The notes below the pieces were generated by a model. The model was not told the DNA's origin. It saw nothing but the letters and a program-made list of their open reading frames with translations, and searched no databases. Positions 36,401-42,407 of a stretch of DNA of 64,000 bases are shown one piece after another; the first letter of the stretch is position 1, and the number at the start of each line of letters is the position of its first letter. The stretch spans positions 434,001 through 498,000 of the forward strand of contig PVNU02000773.1 in the NCBI GenBank assembly GCA_003013855.2. The letters are read 5' to 3'. This stretch comes from Liriodendron chinense. Its lineage: Eukaryota; Streptophyta; Magnoliopsida; Magnoliales; Magnoliaceae. The position numbers and the translations under genes were made by a program.

Positions 36401-36850
36401 TGCATTGAAAAGTAACAACTCTTCTGTATCCACGTGAGCATCTTTTCATGATTTTTTTCAGGTATTCTAAAAAGATTAGAAATCCCAAAAGAAGGATTAT
36501 TTTTCTGGCAGCACAAGCCACTTAGTCTTACTCTATAAAAACAATTACATTTCCCAAAAGATGCAGGCATTTGATTCTATGTTTTTTCAGGGCGAACTTC
36601 ATCACATAATTAAGGTCTCTTTATTTTATACCGTCTATTAAAAGACATAAATGTGAGGGAAACAAAAGCAGAAGCAAAACCAGATTGACAATGATAAATC
36701 AATAGAAAATCTAACCTGCGATCGAGGAAAAATCTCCCTGAGAAGCTTCTTGTACCGCTTCACAGGCTGCCTTGATCTCGGACGCATCGAAGGGCAGAAG
36801 AAGCACAGGCTCCCGCAGATCGGCATAACCTTCCTCGAAATCACCCCCAT
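376..36850 (-). CDS. EFR3-like / SEMI-ROLLED LEAF 2-type armadillo scaffold protein, 5' 12 exons (3' end outside window)
   Basis: I recognise the family from the N-terminus (MGVISRK..., then a CGSLCFFCPS cysteine cluster) and from conserved blocks such as FWSRVCLHNMAKLAKEATT and AHRIFSVVLVPSSVCPRP. Family knowledge: EFR3 proteins are palmitoylated plasma-membrane scaffolds of ARM/HEAT helices that recruit the PI4-kinase complex; in rice a member affects leaf rolling. Exons (minus strand): 36716-36850, 18589-18663, 16601-16716, 13107-13221, 12792-12920, 3532-3579, 2613-2767, 2308-2504, 1885-2177, 1439-1588, 652-1089, 376-525. They sum to 2001 nt, or 667 codons, without a stop or frame break. 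Family proteins are about 1000 aa, so roughly a third is missing beyond base 1. Cys12, Cys16 and Cys19 are likely lipidation sites (inference). Introns 1 and 5 are 18.1 and 9.2 kb and full of transposons. All junctions are GT-AG except intron 10 (GC-AG). The annotated start is the family start; an in-frame upstream ATG at 36883 is ignored. Confidence 0.95.
652..1089 (-). CDS. EFR3-like exon 11 (146 codons)
   Basis: Largest visible exon. It encodes AFPEALFHQLLLAMVYPDHE, the AHRIFSVVLVPSSVCPRP block and a Ser-rich, basic linker (SRTVSVFSSSAALFEKLRKE, later LKSSKSRLHSFRGS). Acceptor TTTGCAG|GCA; donor CTG|GTATGT. Confidence 0.95.
1439..1588 (-). CDS. EFR3-like exon 10 (50 codons, GC donor)
   Basis: Encodes VGDAGPVLDMMAVLLENIST ... 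SVPNLTYHNK. Acceptor GAACAG|GTT. The 3' boundary reads AAG|GCAAGT, the consensus form of a GC donor. A GT donor four bases further would put exon 11 out of frame. Confidence 0.92.
1885..2177 (-). CDS. EFR3-like exon 9
   Basis: Starts by completing the Gly codon, then QNTHLLLSVLVKHLDHKSVV and on to ...DECLVQLANK. Acceptor TTGCAG|GT; donor AAG|GTCGCA, which is a weak +3 to +6 match. The phase and the family junction (K then VGDAGP in exon 10) support it. 293 nt. Confidence 0.93.
2308..2504 (-). CDS. EFR3-like exon 8
   Basis: Encodes EEAKNPNFWSRVCLHNMAKL, then AKEATTVRRVLESLFRYFDN and the LPVLLDMQLVMEKS segment. Acceptor GGCAG|T; donor TCTG|GTAGGA, phase 1. The preceding intron 7 (108 bp) contains a TA repeat at about 2548-2566. 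Confidence 0.95.
2613..2767 (-). CDS. EFR3-like exon 7
   Basis: Encodes VVSAVLDNYGSPGKNLEVHE... to SWKSIVNARGEINVA plus two bases. Acceptor CAACAG|GTT; donor GT|GTAAGG. The loop between DNYG and SPSP is a variable, apparently short version of a low-conservation linker in this family. Confidence 0.93.
3311..3400 (-). mobile_element. LINE 3'-tail relic
   Basis: Reverse complement of the same LINE tail: an ATC/GAT triplet run followed by GCCTTATCCCAACTAATTGG. It lies in EFR3 intron 6. Another short copy of this tail lies at about 14431-14485 in intron 3. Confidence 0.6.
3532..3579 (-). CDS. EFR3-like exon 6 (16-codon micro-exon)
   Basis: Encodes VWFMGEYSHISAEFDN between acceptor GCGCAG|GTT and donor AAT|GTAAGC, phase 0. 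It is only 48 nt and sits 9.2 kb downstream of exon 5. The match to the family block joining ...ALSSM to VV(S)AVLDNY makes the call secure. Confidence 0.94.
3735..3925. repeat. GGCCGTTACGG-type dispersed repeat, copy 1
   Basis: Contains repeated, partly palindromic units such as GTAATGGCCGCAACC and GCCGTTACGGCCACC around a poly-T run. Similar copies occur at about 11600-11800 and 62445-62530. Its ends suggest a short inverted-repeat element, but no target duplication could be fixed. Confidence 0.5.
4076..4388 (-). mobile_element. LINE ORF2 C-terminal relic
   Basis: The minus strand reads a decayed LINE ORF2 terminus (a RWFGHV/RRLGGAP-like region, then the LDWIELVRRD-like block) ending in an ATGATGATG tail at 4076. 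It is cut at about 4388, where an LTR-like segment begins. It lies in EFR3 intron 5. Confidence 0.55.
4389..6173 (-). mobile_element. probable solo LTR, minus strand
   Basis: On the minus strand the block starts TGTCATACCCTATAAATTG and ends GGGGTTTGGCA, i.e. TG...CA ends. It has a TATA-like TATATATAAG at about 5876-5886 and no coding capacity. It interrupts a LINE relic at its low end. Flanks (CCTAG versus CTCGT) are not a convincing 5-bp duplication, so the boundaries are tentative. Confidence 0.35.
7102..7109 (+). promoter_or_regulatory. TATA box of the solo LTR
   Basis: TATAAATA about 390 bp into the LTR, followed by G-rich leader-like sequence. Plausible U3/R promoter element. If active it would give a transcript antisense to the EFR3-like gene. 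Confidence 0.5.
8092..8290 (+). repeat. about 110-bp imperfect tandem duplication inside the solo LTR
   Basis: Two diverged copies share CTCATGGGC.AGGCA, GTATAATGGGTA and GTGACGAGCC-type stretches (about 8092-8180 and 8203-8290). Further GGTGACGAGCC words recur to about 8790. The spacing suggests old internal amplification within the LTR. Confidence 0.55.
9368..10476. other. non-coding part of EFR3 intron 5
   Basis: AT-rich sequence with short fragments of GGGCCCAC-type repeats. I see no gene, no exon-like conserved block and no delimited element; open frames here are short and unsupported. Confidence 0.5.
10477..10991. repeat. foldback MITE, CACCGTCCATCC family
   Basis: Long inverted repeat. 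The left end GCAGCATACCACCGACC pairs with the right end GGTCGATGGTGTGTGCTGC, and the arms carry GGGCCCCACCGTGATGTAT and its complement. The centre is the family core (GTTCATAAGGTCACA...ACACAAATATCAGCTT). No coding capacity and no clear target duplication. Confidence 0.7.
11000..11405. repeat. foldback MITE, CACCGTCCATCC family
   Basis: Second copy directly after the first. The left arm has CCATGCCATCCATC and the right arm GATGGACGGTGTGGATAT followed by GGTGGGCCCCACG. The central GGTTGGATGGCAAATAAACA motif is shared by all copies. Confidence 0.65.
11483..11506 (+). repeat. poly-G tract (24 G)
   Basis: Uninterrupted G run followed by GC-rich CGGGCGGCGC. It may be real or a sequencing/assembly length artefact. 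Confidence 0.8.
11600..11800. repeat. GGCCGTTACGG-type dispersed repeat, copy 2
   Basis: Contains GCCGTAATGGCCGTTAC, GGGCTGTAACTGCCGTTA and GGCCGTTACCGG words, similar to copy 1 at 3735-3925. Non-coding, in EFR3 intron 5. Confidence 0.45.
12427..12464. repeat. TA dinucleotide microsatellite
   Basis: About 19 TA units in EFR3 intron 5, about 330 bp downstream (in gene sense) of exon 5. Confidence 0.9.
12774..12790. repeat. TA microsatellite abutting the exon 5 splice donor
   Basis: The TA run begins within the donor GTATAT of EFR3 exon 5 (minus strand). Slippage would change the intron sequence immediately downstream of the splice site. Confidence 0.9.
12792..12920 (-). CDS. EFR3-like exon 5 (43 codons)
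   Basis: Encodes MDGTYMFNLEGLIQKLCRIA...LQALSSM. Acceptor TTACAG|ATG. The donor ATG|GT is immediately followed by a TA-dinucleotide run (12774-12790), so the splice site is embedded in a microsatellite. Confidence 0.95.
13107..13221 (-). CDS. EFR3-like exon 4
   Basis: The first base completes the split ATG. It then reads PLFASSLLSIIYTLLDQTRQ and NEMRIIGCQTLFDFVISQ, the family ARM segment. Acceptor ACTACAG|G; donor CAG|GTGGGA, phase 0. Confidence 0.95.
13222..15024. other. EFR3 intron 3, non-coding part
   Basis: Mostly unique AT-rich intron sequence. A short LINE tail lies at about 14431-14485, and decayed GGACCATCCATTAGG-type repeat fragments lie at 14560-14950. No exon or gene found. Confidence 0.5.
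15025..15370. repeat. foldback MITE of a separate family
   Basis: Imperfect inverted repeat. Left-arm words GGATAACTTCCAACC, ACATCCAACTCTTCCAATA and GTTGGCCCCACCATG reappear as complements on the right arm (to about 15368). Boundaries are approximate. It sits directly before a GA run and the hAT-like element. Confidence 0.5.
15408..16398. mobile_element. hAT-like non-autonomous foldback element, 991 bp
   Basis: Ends CAATGTTCGAAGTATC... and ...GATACTTCGAACAATG form a terminal inverted repeat flanked by ACTCTCTC on both sides (15400-15407, 16399-16406). An 8-bp duplication suits hAT elements, but the flank is CT-rich, so a chance match is possible. The interior is full of CGATATTATCG/GATACATTGG words and an unrelated GC-richer patch (about 16025-16200) that may be a nested insertion. 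No transposase. It lies in EFR3 intron 3. Confidence 0.6.
16601..16716 (-). CDS. EFR3-like exon 3
   Basis: Encodes ITNYLEQKCYKELRSEHFGS, then AKVVMCIYKKLLISCKEQ. Acceptor ATCAG|ATC; donor AT|GTGAGT splits the next Met codon (phase 2). 116 nt. Confidence 0.95.
16864..16980 (+). repeat. 56-bp tandem duplication in EFR3 intron 2
   Basis: TTATTGAAGCAGGCA...GTTTCCACACTTTC at 16864 is repeated, diverged, from 16920. Non-coding. Confidence 0.65.
17208..17398 (+). repeat. 95-bp tandem duplication in EFR3 intron 2
   Basis: Two copies with CCCAGAGGCAG at 17211 and 17306 share GGGAGGTTCCAGACCAT, TTCCTCTTAT and TACTTACAATT. A GGGA-rich stretch follows at 17405-17440. Non-coding. Confidence 0.75.
17985..18175. 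repeat. GAGTCGACTCGG-type dispersed repeat
   Basis: Dense ACTCGAGT/GAGTCGAGTCGG/GACTCGTTG words in inverted arrangement, of the kind seen in short plant MITEs. It lies in EFR3 intron 2 and has no coding capacity. Confidence 0.45.
18589..18663 (-). CDS. EFR3-like exon 2 (25 codons)
   Basis: Encodes DEQPNDRRIGKLCEYASKNP and then MRIPR, a highly conserved EFR3 block. Acceptor TTGTAG|GAC and donor AGG|GTATTT, phase 0 at both ends. It lies 18 kb downstream of exon 1. Confidence 0.95.
18664..20179. other. EFR3 intron 1, downstream non-coding part
   Basis: AT-rich intron sequence without recognisable exon or element; poly-T runs near 19560 and 19690. The last few hundred bases may already belong to the decayed copia linker that follows. 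Confidence 0.45.
20180..21056 (+). mobile_element. Ty1/copia pol relic (integrase-RT linker and RT part)
   Basis: Broken frames give PISNFISYGSLSP (copia linker), EKNQIWEIVQLPPGKRVVGC (start of RT), QYRARLEAKGFTQT, and finally YVDDIVVIGND, the RT active-site motif. Several stops and frameshifts make it a pseudogene. It ends abruptly where LTR/PBS sequence of another copia element starts. Same strand as that element, opposite to EFR3, in its intron 1. Confidence 0.75.
21060..24880 (+). mobile_element. second Ty1/copia relic: 5' LTR, PBS, decayed gag
   Basis: About 220 bp of LTR-like sequence (to about 21288, with TATA-like ATATAATAAAAGG near 21157) is followed by a tRNA-iMet-type PBS. Gag-like frames come next: FNGNNYLQWAQSMKLFLGG (about 22015-22075), then a region with stops matching the copia gag pattern (to about 22800). 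A zinc-knuckle relic CWHYGKQDHFENKY (about 24680-24730) has lost two Cys. The part 22800-24300 is non-coding and may include other repeats. No 3' LTR found. Confidence 0.6.
21292..21303 (+). other. copia primer binding site
   Basis: TGGTATCAGAGC, complementary to the 3' end of initiator Met tRNA and characteristic of copia elements, lies just after an LTR ending in ...ACTCA. Confidence 0.75.
24970..25793 (+). repeat. gypsy left (5') LTR
   Basis: Matches 30852-31626 throughout, including GTACCAGAGGAGGCAACGTC near its start. It carries an extra poly-C run at about 25528-25559, where the right LTR has only five C. A TATA-like CTTATATAAACTG occurs at about 25287. Confidence 0.8.
25528..25559 (+). 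repeat. poly-C tract inside the left gypsy LTR
   Basis: About 32 C in a row. The corresponding place in the right LTR has CCCCC, so the run expanded after insertion or is an assembly artefact. Confidence 0.85.
26002..27549 (+). pseudogene. gypsy gag and protease, broken
   Basis: The first frame (26002-26634, 210 aa) has a coiled-coil-like DQQFQTLRGEIAQQFAHQDN and a gag motif DAPSFNGRLNPKVFSDWL. It is cut by a stop and continues in other frames (VPLSYKQRLLDQWHTLHQGS). At about 27150-27200 the zinc knuckle reads CYRYGGMGHIAAEC, with the second Cys replaced by Tyr. A retropepsin-like segment KVIIDSRSYENVVS shows DSR where DSG is expected. Stops at 27547 and beyond separate it from pol. Confidence 0.8.
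27733..29566 (+). pseudogene. gypsy reverse transcriptase and RNase H, broken
   Basis: Frames 27733-28059, 28104-28400, 28348-28884, 28922-29200 and 29258-29566 together cover the pre-RT linker (LPDELPPIRGI), RT (LLTPKKDGTWRMCV; MPFGLTNAPSTFM; active site YFDDILIYS) and RNase H (VACDASGLAIGGVLSQEGHP; FSEKLNDAKQRYSTYDKEFY). They end in KHKAGKENKVADALSRR. Breaks lie at about 28059, 28400, 28884 and 29200. The active-site aspartates remain, but the polyprotein cannot be made in one piece. Confidence 0.85.
29567..30835 (+). pseudogene. gypsy integrase with chromodomain-like C-terminus, broken
   Basis: A disrupted zinc-binding region near 29530-29650 is followed by the integrase core: SMDFMLGLPKT, VSDRDTRFTSYFW and SDGQTEVVNRS supply the D, D and E positions. 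Frame 30103-30588 carries the C-terminal GDDIMVRIRSNQFPPGSVKK-type domain. After a stop, 30650-30835 reads EEILDSELVSTRLGG and FLVKWRNRPIVDNSWI, a chromodomain-like tail, which is why I call it chromovirus-type. Confidence 0.8.
30852..31626 (+). repeat. gypsy right (3') LTR
   Basis: Direct repeat of 24970-25793 minus most of the poly-C tract. Similarity stops at TTCGAA (31626); the following sequence differs from that after the left LTR. Confidence 0.8.
31627..34707. other. EFR3 intron 1, probable old LTR or decayed retroelement sequence
   Basis: No coding region. Part of it (about 33700-33967, minus strand) starts TGATGTCCGAATTTTAG and has gypsy-LTR-like words. The 31980-32330 part repeats ACCCACTTG/GGTGGGACT motifs. 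I could not find paired ends or a target duplication. The 34200-34707 part shows nothing recognisable. Confidence 0.35.
34711..35198. mobile_element. Tourist-like (PIF/Harbinger) MITE, TSD TTA
   Basis: Ends GGGCCTATTTGGACCGCG and CGCACCAAACAGGCCC form an inverted repeat of the GGGCCTGTTTGG type, flanked by TTA on both sides (34708-34710, 35199-35201). A 3-bp TTA/TAA duplication with this terminus is typical of Harbinger-derived MITEs. 488 bp, no coding capacity. The interior contains a GGACGGCGTGGATAAAACAC word shared with the foldback MITE family. Confidence 0.75.
35202..36700. other. EFR3 intron 1, upstream part
   Basis: Intron sequence next to exon 1. No element, exon or RNA gene recognised. 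Confidence 0.5.
36716..36850 (-). CDS. EFR3-like exon 1 (start codon, 45 codons)
   Basis: ATG at 36850-36848 opens the family-typical MGVISRK start. It is followed by the cysteine cluster Cys12/16/19 and the basic stretch SRQPVKRYKKLL. The exon ends in ...FPRSQ with donor CAG|GTTAGA, phase 0. Confidence 0.96.
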
Positions 36851-37276
36851 CTTTCCCCACAGGAAACAGAAATCCAAACACAAAATGAAAGAAAATTGAA
36901 AAATAATCTCCTTCTCTTCTCCGCGCCTACCTCAAATCCTCCGATCGATCCCGATGAGTAAATTAAAAAAAAAATTAAAAATAATCCCCAAATTTCGATC
37001 TAAGAACCCTAATTCGACGAATCAGGATCGAATTTTCAGAACATTGGTTGAAATGCCGCGCGGAAGCAGATCAAAGGAGTGGATCTTGAAAGAGAATGGA
37101 GGAATCGATCGGGATTTGAGATGGATTTTCTTTTTTCTTTTTTTTTTTCTTTTTTTTTTTTCAGGAACGGTCGCAGACGGGAAGCTGGAAATCCTTCAAA
37201 GGCTACGCAAGAAGGCACTGGATCTCCGACATCCTCCACCGCGAAACGTTTGAAGCTCTCTGCCTCTCCCTCTTAC

Positions 37277-37284
37277 TTTTTATA
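37277..37284 (-). promoter_or_regulatory. candidate TATA box of the EFR3-like gene
   Basis: TATAAAAA on the minus strand, about 430 bp upstream of the EFR3 ATG, in a locally GC-rich context. A start site near 37250 would give a 5' UTR of about 400 nt containing an A/G-rich stretch (37129-37163 as read on minus). Position and motif only; no transcript evidence. Confidence 0.45.
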
Positions 37285-38299
37285 CCGTTCGGTCTCCCGC
37301 GGATTCTTTGAGTAGGGAAGTTAGTTGATACTCTGCCAGAGCATGACGCCTCATACACAGGCACTAAGAACTTGTGCACGGGGAATATACTTAATCAAAT
37401 TAAACCGATTAAGTTGTGCAAATGACTTTTTAAAATTTAAATTCCAGAATTCATATTATTTTAAGAATTCTAACCTCTGATTTTTGGACACTTGTTTGTA
37501 GAAATAGGACCATTGGATATTTTTCCTTTCTAACAGTAAAATGAAAATTCAAAAATCCGATAGGTAGATAATCGAATAAATATAGTATTTGGTTCATGAT
37601 GCATCTAGACTGGAAACGATTTTATTCGGACAGTTTAATGAACTATTTGTATGCCACGTGTGCAATTTCTAAGTAATTTCTAACTGCCTGTGTACCATCC
37701 ATCACACTATGCCAGAGTATCAAAGTTTCTATCTTTAGAGAAACGCTCGCTCCATTGCACGTCGAAGTGCATCCTCCGCGTACGTCAAAATCATCAACAA
37801 TACGTGTGCGAGAGCAGAGCTGCTCAAGTAAATCGCCGCCGTTCATGTGGAGTGTCTCAAAAATCAGGGAGGACATCTTCAGATTAGCACGTCAACCTGT
37901 ATTTTGATGTGTGGCATCTTCGTCGCATGGTGTCGCTTGATGATGTATCGTGTCCTTGGCTCTGAGTTTCTGCAAGTGGGATCTTAGCTCAGATGATCTG
38001 GACCGTTGATCTAATTGGCCAGAAGTTGTTTGACAATATCTATCCTGATACGACAATCTTCATCCTTAGGTAGCCTAAAAGTAAACAAATGGAGTCTAAA
38101 CGGTCCATCTTCAAACGGCAAGCTAAAGCGCGGGATGTGGAGCGTTCATCGGAGGGTACGCGTCCCAGTGGCACGTGCTTTGTTCTTAGGTGAGCCGCAC
38201 GCGCGCAGGGGATGAAGACCGTAGCGTGTCATTTTAAGCTGAACAGCATTCGCCGTGGGGGTGAACCAAGCACTCGAAAAACGTCCCTGATCCCGCAGA
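37285..38299. other. intergenic region upstream of the EFR3-like gene
   Basis: Probable distal promoter of EFR3. A CACGTG-like GCCACGTGTGC occurs at about 37652 and a GC-richer stretch at 38100-38300. No coding region supported. Confidence 0.35.
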
Positions 38300-38775
38300 C
38301 GTGCCGTGTTGTCCACCGGAGCGGATTGCCTATGACCCGGCACATAGATATCTCCGTGCCCGGGGCTATGTGGGGTCCACAGAGATATCTTTGGAAAATC
38401 CATTCCGTTCATCTGTTTTGAAAGACCACAATAGGATATGAATTCTAAAAATTAAAAAATACAAAACTCAGGTGGGCTACACCAACAAAACAGTGCCAAC
38501 AGCAATGTTCACCGTTGAAGCCTTCCTAGATCTGACCATGATGTTAATATGCCATCCAAACCGTTCATAGAATTATTACCCCTCAGATAAACTGTAGGAA
38601 CAAATATCATTCTGATACGAAACTTTGTAACTTCTGGTCATTCAATCCCCGGGGTTTCGTGTGGTACGGCCTACATGAGTTTTGGATCTAGCTAAATTTT
38701 AGAATCCTGTCCTACTGTGGTCATTCAAAACAGATGGACGGAGTGGATTTGTCACAGACATATTATGAACCCACA
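38300..38775. repeat. foldback MITE, CACCGTCCATCC family
   Basis: The left arm has GGGTCCACAGAGATATC and CCATTCCGTTCATCTGTT. The right arm has AACAGATGGACGGAGTGGAT and the complement of the terminal part. Central core ATGCCATCCAAACCGTTCAT. Confidence 0.55.
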
Positions 38776-38794
38776 CAGCTCCAAGCACAGAGAC

Positions 38795-39210
38795 CATCTA
38801 CACCATACGCCCACCATAATGTACGTGCTGTATAGCTATACTGTCCATCCGTTTTTCAGCTCATCTTAAGGAATAGGGTAAAAAGTGAAACAAATTTAAT
38901 TCTTAAGCAGACCACACCGAAGAAAACTGGCAGCGGTTACCTATTAAAAACTTCTTATCAGCCACAAAAGATTTTGGATCAAGCTCCATTCATCCAGATC
39001 CGTGTGACCTTATAAACAGGTTAGATTACAGTGGATCTTGGAAAGTTTTTAATGGTGTTCAATCACTAGTTTCCTGTCGTGTGGTGATTTGCCTGAAATT
39101 TGGATCTGTTTCATATTTTAGCCCGCGCCCTAAATTGAAAATAAAAATAAAAAATGGGTCGATATGAATATAATACATATATTGAAGTGGGCCGCGGGGT
39201 TACCATCTAA
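38795..39210. repeat. foldback MITE, CACCGTCCATCC family
   Basis: Left arm CCCACCATAATGTACGTG with CTGTCCATCCGTTTTTCAGC; right arm AAATGGGTCGATATGAATAT and AAGTGGGCCGC. A neighbour of the previous copy, more diverged. Confidence 0.55.
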
Positions 39211-39422
39211 CTCAATTGGGTGTTACCCGACCAGACCAATTCTGCTTTTGTGGATTGCAAGGCGACCCAGCACATACCAGGACCCTATGGGGTCACTGTG
39301 ATGTATGTGTTTTACCAATGCTGCTCATCCTATCCATCTGTTTTTCCAGCTCATTTCGGACCCAAAGCTAAAACGGATCCAAAGCTCAAGTGGACCGCAC
39401 CGTAGGAAACAGTTCTCTCGGC

Positions 39423-39600
39423 TAGAGCTGAGCATGAGCCAAGCTCAGCCATGTTCGAGCTAGGCTTAGTCACTGAATGGCCAGACTCGTGTTCGGCTTG
39501 GCTCACCCATCGAGCTGGATTTTTATGTTCGAGCTAGCTCGGCTGAAGCTTCGAGCCCGAGCCTTTCAAGTTGAATTCAAGCTGAGAGTCGAGTTAGGAC
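39423..39600. mobile_element. hAT-type terminus of GAGCTCGAGC repeat (left end)
   Basis: Begins TAGAGCTGAGCATGAGCC. The complementary end CATGCTCAGCTCTA is at 49412-49425, beyond the copia element. The 8-bp flanks CTCTCGGC and CCCTGAGC agree at only five positions, so treating 39423-49425 as one interrupted element is tentative. Confidence 0.4.
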
Positions 39601-39731
39601 GCATTTTTTACATGTGTTAAAAAAATTTCAGAGATAAATAGAGAAATTAAGAGAGAGAAATAGAAAGATTGAGAGATGATCGGATATCAGTAGGTCGTCG
39701 GACGGACTGGAGAGAGAGAAAGAGAGTGACA

Positions 39732-39735
<4 letters not shown>

Positions 39736-39770
<35 letters not shown>
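39736..39770 (+). repeat. GA microsatellite
   Basis: About 17 GA units in the repeat-rich intergenic region. Confidence 0.9.
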
Positions 39771-39772
<2 letters not shown>

Positions 39773-39917
39773 GTCCACCGGCTCCCCTCTTCACCGGATG
39801 ATTGAAGAGAGGGAGGGAGGTGGCCGATGGGTGGCTGGCCGAAGCAGTGGTGGCCGGCCAGACGGAGTTGGGGTTTTGGAGAGGGAAAGGGGCACTCGTT
39901 TGAAATAGGAAGGCTTT

Positions 39918-40115
39918 TAGGTAGGGCTGAAAGTCGGGCGAGGTCAACCCGACCGACCCATGACCGACCCGACATTGGGTCGGACTCGGGCAGGATGATT
40001 TGAGTTCGGGTTTGAACTCAGGCCATAAAAACGTTAACCCAATGAAGCTTGGGTCGGGTTCGGGTTGAGGTCTCGAATTGCCCAACCCAACCCAACCCAA
40101 CCCAACCCGACCCGA

Positions 40116-40120
<5 letters not shown>
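39918..40120. repeat. TAGGGCTGAAAGTCGGGC / GGGTCGGGTT repeat
   Basis: Starts with TAGGGCTG, as many plant hAT MITEs do, and continues with CCCGACCGACCC and ACCCAACCCAACCCAACCC words, ending at a TA run. The second terminus is not found. Confidence 0.45.

Positions 40121-40187
<67 letters not shown>
40121..40187. repeat. TA microsatellite
   Basis: About 33 TA units. Confidence 0.9.
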
Positions 40188-40188
<1 letters not shown>

Positions 40189-40444
40189 CTTGTAAATTAT
40201 AATTTTACTTAAGTTGTAGTCCACTAAAGATTTGGATAGACCTAATTTTGTGATAATATTATTAATTGACATGAAAAAATGGATTAACAATGTGGATATG
40301 AAATACATTCATCAAGATGGGCCCACCAAAGGTGACAATGCTTACTTTTTGGTAAGAAATCCAACTCCAACTCTCCATTGATTCTTCTTCCATAGAAAAT
40401 TTGGATGGTTCATCGGGGTATGAGGCTCTTGTTGTAGAGAGTAA

Positions 40445-40690
40445 ACTCTAATGGGACCACCATGAATGTATGTGTTCTGTCCACTATGTCCATCCATTTT
40501 TTTCAACTCAGTTAAGCTATTGAGCCTAAAATTGAAGTATATTCAAAGCTCAAGTGGACCATGCTACACAAAATAGTGGGAATAATGATTTCCACCTTTG
40601 AAACTTTCCTAGGTGCCACAGTGAAGTCTCTTTGGCATCCAACCTATTCATAAGATCACGTAGGGATGGATAAAGGGAAAACACAAATAT
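40445..40690. repeat. MITE left half ending in a TA run
   Basis: Contains GGACCACCATGAATGTATGT, CTATGTCCATCCATTTTTTT, GGCATCCAACCTATTCATAA and AACACAAATATTAGCTTAA. It then passes into (TA)n at 40697-40764 where the other half would begin. Confidence 0.5.
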
Positions 40691-40694
40691 TAGC

Positions 40695-40696
<2 letters not shown>

Positions 40697-40764
<68 letters not shown>
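40697..40764. repeat. TA microsatellite
   Basis: About 34 TA units followed by CACACACA. Confidence 0.9.
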
Positions 40765-40772
<8 letters not shown>

Positions 40773-40815
40773 TTCAGCTCGTGTACACCTCTGCTTTTAG
40801 GTTTTAAGTTATATA

Positions 40816-41281
40816 TGTGAAACTTAATCTTAATGCGAAATAATCGGATCGTCTATGCATCGAATAATGGGGATTCCATACTATAATCTTAAAGCCATAC
40901 CTGATTGGGAAGACATTCCCGATGCCGCCGTGTTGCCGAGAGGAACTCTTGGTCTTTCGCACCTTACACCTTTAGGAGAAACTCTTAATGGGACTAGGGT
41001 TTTCTCTCTTGTGTTGGTGAGGGGACCAATACGTATATTTATAGGAAAGAGGGCCAGAGAAGCTTAACCATCACACTTCTCTCCTCTAGGGTCTCCACAC
41101 CGTAGGTTTCCATATCTGGCTTAATAACCGCGCATAGGGACCACAGTTCAAGCATCCCGCCCCAAACCTATTTGCAATGATCATAACTGTAGTGGGGCCC
41201 ACTGAATCGCTCAATCTGAATAATCCAACGGTCATGATCTAAACCGATGATCATGTGTGGCCCACTTAATGGAGTCTTACA
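40816..41281 (-). repeat. copia 3' LTR
   Basis: 466 bp, the left copy in window coordinates. TG...CA ends in both orientations, with ATATA immediately outside. Confidence 0.93.
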
Positions 41282-41292
41282 TTCTCCCACTT
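41282..41292 (-). other. copia polypurine tract
   Basis: Minus strand AAGTGGGAGAA directly before the 3' LTR TGTAAGACT. Expected site for plus-strand priming. Confidence 0.75.
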
Positions 41293-41859
41293 GGGCTACA
41301 CTGATCTCTGAAAGAAAATAAAACATTTTATTTTATTTTGTGAAAAGCATTTCATAAAACATGTTCGTTTCAAATGTTCCTAATGGGCGCCCTACTGATT
41401 TCAAAACAATACCGTTGGATAATTATGAGCAACGCTTGTCAGATCCAGTCCATCAAGACCACTGATATTGAATCATGGTAGTCAACACAACATTTCATAT
41501 TTTCGAAGTGTGACGAATCACGATCACAAATACCAATAGCCTTAACGACATGGATCAATGATATGGGGTGTGGTATGAAGATTACACGTCTCATGTGATC
41601 ATACGTGTTTATCTTCAAGTGGTCCTACTAAACGTGTCTCCAAGACACAAACCAAAGTCTTGCTTGCTCAAAACTGAATGTGCACGCTGAAGAAGAAGCA
41701 AGATATAAACTGAATAACAGAATCGTCAAAATGAGATCTCCAATGTCTATACCTGAATCGGATCAAACTGAAGCTCCCACTAATCCAATATTCTTTGGGT
41801 CACCAAATCCCATGAAAGACAAATGTCTCAAAAGTTACGTGACAAACTGACCTTCAAGA

Positions 41860-42400
41860 AGTAGATCCATCATCATCTGCTTTATGCAAATGAGTTCTAT
41901 AGACATTAGACAATTCTGTACTGAATAAAACTTGCAGCCATATCGCCTCATGCGTAGGCTCAAGAGAAGCTACATATTCCACTTTCATCATAGATGAAGC
42001 AGCCAAATCATGTCACGTTTTTTTTATAATATAATTTCATTATGAAAATGTAGCTCGCAATGGAACTCTCGCTGAAGGCAGCTAACAAAATCTGCATTTG
42101 TATATCTAACCAGCTATAAATGGTCAGACCTTCTATATGTGAGTGCGAAGTCCTTTGTCCTTTACAGGTAGCGCAATGCTTTCTTAACTATCCAATGGTT
42201 CATACTTGGATTGTTAAGGTACCTGCCCAACATTCCAACCACAAAAGCAATATCTAGACGCGTACAGACCTGAGCATACATGATGCTCCCTACTGCAGAC
42301 GCATATGGAATAGCTTTCATCTTGTCCTTCTCTAAGTCATTCTTAGGACACTGAAATTGACCAAATTTGTCACCTTTTACAACAGGTGTTTGGCCAGGAG
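41860..42400 (-). pseudogene. copia RNase H relic
   Basis: Frameshifted minus-strand sequence following RT after a stop. Pieces such as YTNADFVS-like and MKVEYVASLE-like (the latter near 41960-41990) match the order of copia RNase H. Not translatable in one frame. Confidence 0.6.
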
Positions 42401-42407
42401 CACAACC

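Larger units (their letters stand above)
39265..40340. repeat. MITE halves separated by nested insertions
   Basis: 39265-39415 is the left half of a family copy (GGGGTCACTGTGATGTATGT; CATCTGTTTTTCCAGCTC). 40225-40340 looks like a right half (ATGGATTAACAATGTGGATA; ATGGGCCCACC). Between them lie a GAGCTCGAGC-type repeat (from 39423), a GA run (39736-39770), a GGGTCGGGTTCGGG-type repeat (39919-40118) and a TA run (40121-40187). Confidence 0.45.

Noticed and set aside
36851..36883. Upstream in-frame ATG of EFR3 exon 1
   Set aside because: It would add 11 residues that the family lacks; MGVISRK is the conserved start.
36954..37315. Plus-strand frames upstream of EFR3
   Set aside because: They overlap the probable EFR3 promoter and 5' UTR, are dominated by a poly-F run from the T-rich tract, and match no family.
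39628..40100. Frames rich in Ser-Leu repeats
   Set aside because: Translation of the GA/CT microsatellite; the same applies near 53742-54006 and 54072-54303.
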